Assembly: GCA_021812285.1 (NCBI GenBank)
Contig: JAKAOH010000008.1
Coordinates: 1-50,818, forward strand
Direction: 5' to 3'
DNA length: 50,818 nucleotides
Source: Acidobacteriota bacterium
GTDB taxonomy: Bacteria > Acidobacteriota > Terriglobia > Acidiferrales > UBA7541
The notes under the pieces are model-generated. The model was not told where the DNA came from and made no database searches. It worked only from the letters and a program-made list of their open reading frames with translations. Both the position numbers and the translations under genes were made by a program. Below, piece by piece: positions 33,655 to 40,959 of the stretch (the stretch's first letter is position 1; each line of letters begins with the position of its first letter).

Positions 33655-35091
33655 ATGGGGTCGCCAAGGGTCCAGCCGCTCGTGCCGGCGCTGGCGGGCC
33701 TCGCTCTGATTGCGGAAATTCTCGCTGCCCGCTGGCTCGCACCCACCCACAACCTTGTCTGGGAGGCCTGCGTAGTCGGGTGCACGGCGCTCGCGGTCGC
33801 CGTGAATGTGCGGTGGCCCTTCGGTGCGCTCTTCGCGATGATCGCCGCTACGGCCATGCCGCGCTACTCGATAACTATCGGAGGGTGGCACGCCAGGCCG
33901 GAGCACATCGTGGGCGGCTTTGTGCTGGTCGCATGGGCCAGCCATGTGCTCGCCTCAAAGAAGAACGTCAGACTGAATATCCTCGACACCCTGATTTTCC
34001 TATACATCCTCGCCAACTACCTGAGTTCCGCGACCACATCGCCCGACCCATCGAAAACCCTCCGCTGGGCTCTCCTCGCCAGCCTTGGAATGCTCCCGTA
34101 TTTCTTTATCAGGCTCTTCGGAACTGGGCGCCGATACCTGAAAAACGTGTTTGAAATCCTGCTGGCCGTCGGAGCCCTGGAGGCGGCCTATGGCGTGATC
34201 TGTTTTGTGGCCAACGGCTTGTTCGGTACGGGCTTCGGCGTGAATAGGGGGTTCTACCTTCACGGCAGAATCGCCGCAGCGTACGGAAGCCAGTTCGAGC
34301 CGAATACCTTCGGCGTGTACGCTGGTGCCGCTTCGGTGATGTTCCTGGCGCTGTACATGTTCGATAGCTCGCGCCGTCGGCCATGGTACGGCGCCGCACT
34401 CCTCGTCACCGCTGCGGGAGTAGCAGCCAGCCTTGCCCGCGAGGCGGTGGTGGCCTGCGCCGTGGCAGCCGTTTTTCTGTTTTACTGGGCCAACAGGAGA
34501 CGGAGAAGCGTCGGCCGTCTCCTCACCTCAACCTTGGTGGCCGGGACGCTGGTCGCCCTCCTCGTCGGAACGGCGTTGGAGAGCCGCTTCAAGCCGCTCA
34601 TTACGAACCCGGCCGGCGACCCCACGACATATGTCCGCCTCATTCAGGACAAGGCAGCGCTCCGAGACGTGGAGCTCCATCCCCTCCTCGGCAACGGTAC
34701 CGACAGCTTCCAACTTCTCTTCCACTGGAGCGATTACGTGCCGACATGGGCGAGCGTCAAAGGTTATATCGGCAATACCCCAATCATGGTGCTCCACGAC
34801 ACCGGTATGCTGGGCTTCGGCTTGTTTTTCGTCTTCGCCCTCCTGCTCGCTCGCAGGACTTTTCGGCTCATGTCTGTTGCAAGCAAGGAAGACCTACCCC
34901 TGCTTGCAGCCTTAGCGGCGGGGATGTTGGTATACGCAGCGACAGCCATGGTCGCCGATGTAACCATCCTCGGCTTCTTCTGGGTACAGGTTGGGCTGCT
35001 CACGTCTGTCGTCTGCTCACTGGACGCGGAGAGGAAGCGGATCGTACAAGCGCCAAAGGCCGGTCCACGGAACGGGGTGGCGTCTCAATGA
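33655..35091 (+). CDS. O-antigen polymerase/ligase-like membrane protein (Wzy candidate)
   Basis: A 478-residue protein with about ten to twelve hydrophobic segments. The large loop preceding the last segments contains VRLIQDKAALRDVELHPLLG, NGTDSF and LHDTGMLGFGLFFVFALLLA, which corresponds to the Wzy_C/O-antigen ligase pattern in which a periplasmic loop with R/H residues is followed by h-L-h-D-x-G-h-h-G. It is probably the polymerase that joins repeat units on the periplasmic side. ATG 33655 is used; a GTG at 33640 overlapping the previous stop is possible. The stop overlaps the next ATG (ATGA). Confidence 0.8.
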   Translation: MGSPRVQPLVPALAGLALIAEILAARWLAPTHNLVWEACVVGCTALAVAVNVRWPFGALFAMIAATAMPRYSITIGGWHARPEHIVGGFVLVAWASHVLASKKNVRLNILDTLIFLYILANYLSSATTSPDPSKTLRWALLASLGMLPYFFIRLFGTGRRYLKNVFEILLAVGALEAAYGVICFVANGLFGTGFGVNRGFYLHGRIAAAYGSQFEPNTFGVYAGAASVMFLALYMFDSSRRRPWYGAALLVTAAGVAASLAREAVVACAVAAVFLFYWANRRRRSVGRLLTSTLVAGTLVALLVGTALESRFKPLITNPAGDPTTYVRLIQDKAALRDVELHPLLGNGTDSFQLLFHWSDYVPTWASVKGYIGNTPIMVLHDTGMLGFGLFFVFALLLARRTFRLMSVASKEDLPLLAALAAGMLVYAATAMVADVTILGFFWVQVGLLTSVVCSLDAERKRIVQAPKAGPRNGVASQ

Positions 35092-36272
35092 GGATCGCGA
35101 TCGACGGCTACATCCTGCATAAGAAGCACCGAAATCAGGGCAGCCACGTATACGCGCTAAACCTTCTGAGGGAGCTCAGACGGCTTGCCCGGCCCGGCGA
35201 AATCGACTTCGAGGTTTTGGCCCCGCCGGTATCACAGACCGACGCATTTAATGTCGAGCCGGCGCCCGGGTTCCGTGTGAAGGCCATCCCTGCACTGCGA
35301 CTTTCCCGGCTGTGGCGCCTGGGCGCCGTGGCGGCCTCGGCCCGATCGCAGACAGCGGATGTTCTCTACTGCCCGGTTCCCGTAAACTGCGGAGCCGTAC
35401 GGACGCCAACGGTGGTCACAGTCCACGACTCAATGATCGCCAAGTTCCCCTTCCAGAAGCTCAAGAGCCGCCTATTCGAGGGAGCAATTACTTGGGGCTC
35501 CATGAACTTCGCGGAACGGATTTTGACGGACTCCCAGCACGCCAAGGCGGACCTCGTTGAGTCCTATGGGGTCCGCGAGGACAAGATTGCCGTGACGTAC
35601 CTAGGCTGCGACCACTCGGTTTTCAATCCGACGGCCAGTAACGAGGGCCGCTACGACCAGCTCCGGCACCGGTACGGCATACGGTCTCCATACGTCATGC
35701 ACCACTCGACAATGAGCCCGCGGAAGAACATCCCCAGGCTGATTCAGGCTTGCCGACTGACGCAGGCACGCCACCCAGATCTCGCCTTTGATCTCGTCCT
35801 TGCCGGCCCGCTGCCGGCCGGGTCCGAGGACATTCTGGACGCAGCGCGCAATGATTTAACCCAAGGGAGGATAATTTTCACAGGGGCAGTCCCCGAGCAG
35901 GACCTAGCCGCCCTGATTCGCGGCGCCACGCTGTGCGTAATTCCCTCGCTCTACGAGGGATTTTGCCTTCCGCTCCTTGAATGCATGGCCTGCGGTGCGC
36001 CCACCATTGCCTCGCGATCATCATGCATCCCAGAAATATCTGCGGGAAAATTGAAGTATTTCGATCCCTCCTCGGTCGACGATATCGCGTGCGCTGTCCA
36101 AGAGGCGTTGACGGACAGCGACCTCCGCAAGCGGCTGAGGGTGGCCGGATCGCGGCAGGCCTCACAGTTCACGTGGGGCAGGTGCGCCCGCGAAACCTTC
36201 GAAGTTCTTCGATTGGCATCAGATGCGAACGGCCGGCGAGGAACGATGGCCGCAAGAGGACTGCCCGTATGA
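35088..36272 (+). CDS. Glycosyltransferase family 4 (GT-B), paralog of the 32427 gene
   Basis: A 394-residue GT4 enzyme whose ATG overlaps the upstream stop (ATGA). It begins MRIAIDGYILHKKHRNQGSH, a typical GT-B Rossmann start with the glycine of the acceptor-side loop. It has TDSQHAKADLVESYGVREDK, YVMHHSTMSPRKNIPRLIQA, and PSLYEGFCLPLLECMACGAP-TIASRSSCIPEI. The sequence follows the enzyme at 32427 closely over the last ~150 residues, so the two arose by duplication, with the Wzy-like gene now between them. It would add a sugar to the lipid-linked repeat unit at the inner membrane. Confidence 0.85.
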   Translation: MRIAIDGYILHKKHRNQGSHVYALNLLRELRRLARPGEIDFEVLAPPVSQTDAFNVEPAPGFRVKAIPALRLSRLWRLGAVAASARSQTADVLYCPVPVNCGAVRTPTVVTVHDSMIAKFPFQKLKSRLFEGAITWGSMNFAERILTDSQHAKADLVESYGVREDKIAVTYLGCDHSVFNPTASNEGRYDQLRHRYGIRSPYVMHHSTMSPRKNIPRLIQACRLTQARHPDLAFDLVLAGPLPAGSEDILDAARNDLTQGRIIFTGAVPEQDLAALIRGATLCVIPSLYEGFCLPLLECMACGAPTIASRSSCIPEISAGKLKYFDPSSVDDIACAVQEALTDSDLRKRLRVAGSRQASQFTWGRCARETFEVLRLASDANGRRGTMAARGLPV

Positions 36273-37396
36273 GAGTAGGGATCGACGCCCACTTCATCGG
36301 CAACCAACAGACGGGAAACGAGACCTACACCGTCAACTTGGTCAGGTCCCTAGCCGCAGTTGACACCGGCCCGAACGAATACACCCTCTACTTCACAAAT
36401 TCCAAGGCCGCCGCAAGCCCACCCGTGGACGACCCCAGATACCGCAGCCGTCTTCTCAGGCCGGGCCACCCCCTCTTCCGGGTTCCGATCGTGCTCCCCA
36501 GAGAGTTGTTCAGGAGGCCCGTCGACGTTCTCCACACCCACTACACACTTCCTCCCGGCGTCCCAAAGAGCACAAGAACAGTGGTCACAGTGCACGACAT
36601 CTCCTGGGAATTTCACCCGGAGCTCTACAACACCCGACGGCTGCTACGCTTGAAGACGACCGTACCATGGTCCGCACGGAAGGCCGATCGGATCCTGGCG
36701 GTCTCCCATGCTGTAAAGGATGCCCTCGTGCAACTCTACGGGATCGACGCTAACAAAATCGTCGTGACCCACCTAGCGGCCAGCCAAAAGTTCCATCCTC
36801 AAGACGAGGCCCCCTGCCGGCAGCGCATCCGAGAAAGGTACGGGGTCGACGGTCGCTTCATCCTCTTTGTGGGAAACATGACACCGCGAAAAAATCTCAT
36901 CCGGGTACTCAGGGCCTTCGCGTGGCTGCGGAGGGAACGGCGGATAGAAGAGAGGTTGGTGGTTGCGGGGCCCGGGATACGGAACTCCAATCTCTTTCAG
37001 TCGGCCTTAGACAGGCTGCAGCTAAGGGACGGAATAGTCTGCACTGGCCACCTGTACGAGGACGACCTTCCAGACCTCTACAACGCCGCGGAGGTTTTTC
37101 TATTCCCCTCCGTGTACGAGGCCTTCGGGCTGCCGACCTTAGAAGCAATGGCGTGCGGCACGCCGGTCATTGCGTCTAAGCGCCCGGCCTTCCCCGAGAT
37201 AGCGGGTGACGCCGCTCTCCTGGTGGACCCCCAAAACTGGGAGTCGATTGCCGCGGGCATAGAGCAAGTTCTTTCCAACGCGAGCCTGAGCCACGGGCTC
37301 CGCGCCGCAGGACTGAAACGTGCAGCGGAGTTCGACTGGAAGACCACAGCGGCAGAGACCCTCGCCGTATACAAGGAGCTGGCCCAGGCCCCCTAA
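36269..37396 (+). CDS. Glycosyltransferase family 4 (GT-B)
   Basis: A 375-residue GT4 enzyme with another ATGA overlap to the gene before it. It begins MRVGIDAHFIGNQQTGNETY and contains HTHYTLPPGVPKS, TVVTVHDISWEFHPELY, FVGNMTPRKNLIRVLRAF and the donor-site signature PSVYEAFGLPTLEAMACGTP-VIASKRPAFPEIAGDAALLV. This pattern is common in mannosyltransferases such as WbaZ/PimB-like proteins. Codon use stands out: I count ten AGG, four AGA and five ATA codons, which are rare in wzc and in the genes after 39661. Confidence 0.87.
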   Translation: MRVGIDAHFIGNQQTGNETYTVNLVRSLAAVDTGPNEYTLYFTNSKAAASPPVDDPRYRSRLLRPGHPLFRVPIVLPRELFRRPVDVLHTHYTLPPGVPKSTRTVVTVHDISWEFHPELYNTRRLLRLKTTVPWSARKADRILAVSHAVKDALVQLYGIDANKIVVTHLAASQKFHPQDEAPCRQRIRERYGVDGRFILFVGNMTPRKNLIRVLRAFAWLRRERRIEERLVVAGPGIRNSNLFQSALDRLQLRDGIVCTGHLYEDDLPDLYNAAEVFLFPSVYEAFGLPTLEAMACGTPVIASKRPAFPEIAGDAALLVDPQNWESIAAGIEQVLSNASLSHGLRAAGLKRAAEFDWKTTAAETLAVYKELAQAP

Positions 37397-37561
37397 GGCG
37401 CACCCCCGCCCGCAGCCCCACCCACTCGACGGCCTACCAACGAACCCAAACATGGAGGCACTAAGGAATACGGAACACTTCGACGAACGCACCGCCGCGA
37501 CCCCAGCCGGAAATGTCTCGGCGGCCGCAGGCGGAGAATTGCAGGTACGGCCAGAGGCACC

Positions 37562-38746
37562 ATGCGCATAGCGATGATTGGTCTGAAGGCATTGCCCGCA
37601 CGTTACGGCGGGTTCGAAACCGCGGCAGACGAAATGTCGCGCCGCCTCGTTCAAATGGGCCACGAGGTAATCGTCTACAATCGCTCAGGACAGAGCACTT
37701 GGCCCACCTCCGACTACCACGGCGTTCGCCTGATAACGCTTCCGACGCTAAAATCCAAGAATCTCAGCACAATCGCCCACGCATTCCTATCAAGCGTGGA
37801 CGTGCTATTCAGACGCGCTGACGTGGTCCACTATTTCACCACCGGAACCACCCTCTTTGCGCCGCTTCCCCGCCTTGCGGGCGTAAAGATCGTCTGCTCG
37901 GCGGACGGGACGGATTGGCAACGGGCAAAATGGGGACGCTTCGCGCGATGGTACCTGCGCCTGTCGGAACAGATCGCGGTCCTCTTCTGTCACGGGCTGG
38001 TGTCGGACTCACAGGAAGTTGTGCGCTACTACCGCGAAGCCTATGGTAGGGACTCCGTCTACATACCGTATGGCATGCGTGAAAAGGCATCGGAGGGGAA
38101 CGAATGGATCGAGCGCCTGGGACTGAAAAGTAGAGAATTCGTTCTCTTCGTCGGGCGCCTGGTACCCGAAAACAACGTGCATAACCTCATCAAGGCGTTC
38201 GAGCAGACAAGGACCGACAAGAAGTTGGTCATCGTCGGGGACGATCCCTGGGGAAAGGCGTACGTGCGTTCACTGAAATCCACAACGGATCCCCGCATCG
38301 TTTTCACCGGCGGCGTCTACGGCGACGGCTATGAGCAGCTGCAACGAAACGCGTATATGTTCGTCTTGCCGGACGAGGTAGGAGGAACGCACCCGGCCCT
38401 TGTTGAGGCAATGGGGTTCGGCAACTGCGTGTTGGTAAACGACACCCCATCGAACATGGAGGTCACCGGGGACGCGGGGTTCAGCTACAGCGGCGCGGAT
38501 GGCGACCGGGACCTCTGCCGCCAAATGCAACTTCTCTTGGACAGTCCAGAAATTGTCAGCCGCTACCGCCCGGCCGCCCGAGAAAGGGCGCTCGCAAATT
38601 ACAGCTGGGACCGAGTGGTGCTGGACCACATAAAACTCTACCAGGAACTCGCTGGAGGAAAGCCGGCAGCCGCAGCGCCGTCAAAGAGTCCGGCGGAGGA
38701 CTCGGTGGAGGCCGAAATGCCCGAGGGCACGCCAACAAACCCATGA
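37562..38746 (+). CDS. Glycosyltransferase family 4 with DUF1972-type N-terminus
   Basis: A 394-residue enzyme. MRIAMIGLKALPARYGGFET is the DUF1972 signature found at the start of rhamnosyl/galactosyl-type GT4 proteins. It is followed by KIVCSADGTDWQRAKWG and a GT4 C-terminal domain (FVLFVGRLVPENNVHNLIKA, PDEVGGTHPALVEAMGFGNC). In this branch the usual E-x-F/L-P-x-x-E motif reads G-G-T-H-P-A-L-V-E. An AGAGG lies just before the ATG. The C-terminus is an Ala/Pro/Glu-rich tail. It is the last gene of the glycan cassette, and a repeat-rich gap follows it. Confidence 0.87.
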   Translation: MRIAMIGLKALPARYGGFETAADEMSRRLVQMGHEVIVYNRSGQSTWPTSDYHGVRLITLPTLKSKNLSTIAHAFLSSVDVLFRRADVVHYFTTGTTLFAPLPRLAGVKIVCSADGTDWQRAKWGRFARWYLRLSEQIAVLFCHGLVSDSQEVVRYYREAYGRDSVYIPYGMREKASEGNEWIERLGLKSREFVLFVGRLVPENNVHNLIKAFEQTRTDKKLVIVGDDPWGKAYVRSLKSTTDPRIVFTGGVYGDGYEQLQRNAYMFVLPDEVGGTHPALVEAMGFGNCVLVNDTPSNMEVTGDAGFSYSGADGDRDLCRQMQLLLDSPEIVSRYRPAARERALANYSWDRVVLDHIKLYQELAGGKPAAAAPSKSPAEDSVEAEMPEGTPTNP

Positions 38747-38904
38747 AACGAAAGGCACGCCCAGGTGGATGCGCGAACATGGGCTCGAATAGCTGTTTCG
38801 TTTGGCGGTTGAGCCGCGGAGGCTATGGCGCAGGTACTTGATTTACGGCTCCGAATTCGTCGCGAGCGTCCTCTTGGAGCTTTCCCACGTCAAAAAATTC
38901 GACC

Positions 38905-39180
38905 GACCCGAAGCCCAAATTTCCCGTTTCGAATTTCGCGTTTCGATTTTCGAATTTCGCTTTTCGGATTGTGAGTCCCGCTTTTCCAGTTTCGATTTTC
39001 TAGTTTCGAATTTCGTCCCTGGACTGCGATCTTCGAATTCCACGTCTCCACTCTCAAATTTCAAATTTCCAATCCCTAGTTTCGAGTTTCCAGTTTCGAA
39101 TTTCGTCCCTGGACTGCGACTTTCGCTTTCCGCTTTCTCGCCTCCCGCTTTTCGATTTTCTAGTTTCGAATTTCGAATCC
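38905..39180. repeat. Degenerate TTTCGAATTTCG minisatellite with internal direct repeats
   Basis: Units such as TTTCGAATTTCG, TTTCGATTTTCG and AGTTTCGAATTTCG recur irregularly. A 28-base direct repeat occurs exactly at 39002-39029 and 39092-39119 (it starts AGTTTCGAATTTCGTCCC and ends ACTGCGA). A 25-base repeat occurs exactly at 38991-39015 and 39151-39175 (starts TTCGATTTTCTAG). The plus strand is pyrimidine-rich. Confidence 0.85.
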
Positions 39181-39352
39181 CCCCTTGGGGGTCCACGTAG
39201 ACCCTCCCCTTGTCCCTCCCGAATTCGCCGGTTACGCTATACCATGGCAAGCGAGTGCAACTTCGGCCGTTTTCGCCTTTTTCCGTCGCGCCCACGCGCC
39301 CGGCATCCTTCGCCCAAAACCTCTTCTCCGAGCGACACCCTCCACCCCTCCT

Positions 39353-39380
39353 GTCATCCTGAGCGAAGAGAAGGATCTGC
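39353..39380. repeat. TCATCCTGAGCG-type dispersed intergenic repeat
   Basis: The sequence GTCATCCTGAGCGAAGAG followed by AAGGATCTGC resembles a short dispersed repeat that I recall from intergenic regions of several soil phyla. Only one copy is in this window, so dispersal cannot be shown here. Confidence 0.5.
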
Positions 39381-39529
39381 TTTTCTCATCCCTCGCCTTT
39401 CGCGTTTCGCATCCGGTTTTTCGAGCTTCGTTTTTCGAATTTCGATTTTCGTCTTCGGACCGTGGTTTTCGCCCTCCGATTTTCCAATCTCGCCTGCCTC
39501 CCAAATCCGTCCCGAAAGTCCCTTAAAAA

Positions 39530-39608
39530 GTGACACCCTGAAAAAGTTAAGCTATAGATAATCAAGCACTTGCTCTCCGTCTTGCCTGACAACCTGTGAC
39601 ACCCTGAA
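39530..39608. repeat. Pair of GTGACACCCTGAA direct repeats
   Basis: GTGACACCCTGAA occurs at 39530-39542 and 39596-39608, 66 bases apart, in the 130 bases just before the next gene. This could be a regulator site pair or the ends of a small decayed element. Confidence 0.6.
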
Positions 39609-39660
39609 TTTCCCCAATTCCTCTGTTAAAATCCTCCTCGCGCCCGCAAGAACTGCCGTC

Positions 39661-40959
39661 ATGAAACTCGCTCTTTCCACTTGCCTCTCCCGCGTGATCT
39701 TTTCCGTCGTCATTCTGCTCGTTGCGCTCCCATTGGTGCTTTTTTCTTCCAAAATCTGGCTCGCGGAGCACTGGAACGCATCAACGGAACCCTCGGCCTG
39801 GCGCAAAGCCGCCGCGCTCGAGCCCGCCAACGCGCAATATTGGGAGCATCTCGCTCGCTACGAGCAATGGTCCATGGCGCATGGAAATCTGCACGAATCC
39901 ATTCACGATTTCGAGCGCGCCACGGCCGACGATCCCTGGTCCGCGAACCTTTGGTCGCGGCTCGCCGGCGCCTATCAGGCCGCGGGCGATTCCGCTCGCG
40001 CGCAAGCCGCATTCGAGCGCGCCGAATTCGACCAGCCGCTTTCGAGCGATCTCGCCTGGCGCTACGGCAGTTTCCTGCTCTTCGAAAACAAGTTCCCCGC
40101 GGGCTTCGCCGAAATTCGCCGCGCGGTGACGAGCGATCCTTCGCTCGCGTCGAGCGCGATTTCCGAATGCTGGCAAGCCGATCCGCACGTTTCGGCTTTG
40201 CTCGGCGAAGTTTTGCCCGCGCGCCGCGGCGACTATTTCGCCGCCATCGCTTTTTTACTTTCGCAGCAGCGCATGGGCAAGGCGCTCGTTGTCTGGCAGC
40301 GCCTGCTCGCCTTGCAGCAGCCGATCGAGTTGGGCGCGGCGCTGCCGCTGATCGATTCGCTGATCGCGCAAAACCGCTTGCCTGAAGCGCTGCAGACGTG
40401 GAAGCAGGCGCTCGACGCATCGCATTGGCCGCGGGATCGCGCGAGCGATTCGTCGCTCGTTTTCAACGGAGGCTTCGAGCACCAGATCGTGAATGGCGGA
40501 TTCGGCTGGCAGGAATGGCCGGTGAATGGGGCGCGTTTTTCGCGTGATCGCGGCGTGGCTCATTCGGGAACGCATTCGCTGCGGATCGTTTTCGAAGGCA
40601 CGGCGAACCTGAATTTCCAAAACGTGTTCCAGCTCGTGCCCGTCGCGCCGCGCACCCGCTACCATTTTTCGGCATGGCTGAAAACGGAAGGCATTTCCAC
40701 CGATCAGGGCATTCGATTCGCGATTTTCGATCCGCGGCACGGCGCCGAAGTGCAAGTCGCCACGCCGAACATGATTGGCACGAATCCCTGGACGCTCGTC
40801 CAGCAGGATTTCATCACGGGCAAGGGCACGCATCTGGTGGAGATCGCGTTGCGGCGGAATTCCACCTGGAAATTCGATAACAAAATTCGCGGCACGGTCT
40901 GGGTGGACGACGTTGCGCTCGCGCCCGTTCCGGAGCAGGCCAAAGGCAGCGGTAGATGA
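39661..40959 (+). CDS. TPR-like and carbohydrate-binding-like protein tied to the second Wzy-like gene
   Basis: A 432-residue protein. A signal anchor at 12-30 (IFSVVILLVALPLVLFSSKI) is followed by helical TPR-like repeats at ~45-260 (WRKAAALEPANAQYWEHLAR, ERATADDPWSANLWSRLAGA). A beta-sandwich at ~267-425 resembles CBM4/9 or discoidin-like carbohydrate-binding domains (VFNGGFEHQ, VNGARFSRDRGVAHSGTHSL, FSAWLKTEGISTDQGIRF, GTVWVDDVALAPV). The stop overlaps the ATG of the following O-antigen-ligase-like gene, so the two are made together. A periplasmic accessory that holds glycan for the membrane enzyme is a reasonable inference. No ribosome site is obvious. Confidence 0.72.
   Translation: MKLALSTCLSRVIFSVVILLVALPLVLFSSKIWLAEHWNASTEPSAWRKAAALEPANAQYWEHLARYEQWSMAHGNLHESIHDFERATADDPWSANLWSRLAGAYQAAGDSARAQAAFERAEFDQPLSSDLAWRYGSFLLFENKFPAGFAEIRRAVTSDPSLASSAISECWQADPHVSALLGEVLPARRGDYFAAIAFLLSQQRMGKALVVWQRLLALQQPIELGAALPLIDSLIAQNRLPEALQTWKQALDASHWPRDRASDSSLVFNGGFEHQIVNGGFGWQEWPVNGARFSRDRGVAHSGTHSLRIVFEGTANLNFQNVFQLVPVAPRTRYHFSAWLKTEGISTDQGIRFAIFDPRHGAEVQVATPNMIGTNPWTLVQQDFITGKGTHLVEIALRRNSTWKFDNKIRGTVWVDDVALAPVPEQAKGSGR

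Larger units (their letters stand above)
38747..39660. other. Repeat-rich intergenic region closing the glycan cassette
   Basis: Nine hundred bases without a gene. It holds a pyrimidine-rich tract of degenerate TTTCGAATTTCG-type units (38905-39180, a second patch about 39398-39490), long direct repeats, a TCATCCTGAGCG-type dispersed repeat and a pair of GTGACACCCTGAA repeats. Open frames across it encode only low-complexity Phe/Ser/Arg or Glu/Lys/Asn peptides and are not genes. Confidence 0.7.

Noticed and set aside
38905-39180. CRISPR-like array
   Set aside because: Units are degenerate and contiguous, with no constant repeat-spacer period and no cas genes nearby.
38802-39526. Open frames on both strands encoding Phe/Ser/Arg or Lys/Glu/Asn-rich peptides
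   Set aside because: Low-complexity translations of the minisatellite without ribosome sites; not credible genes.
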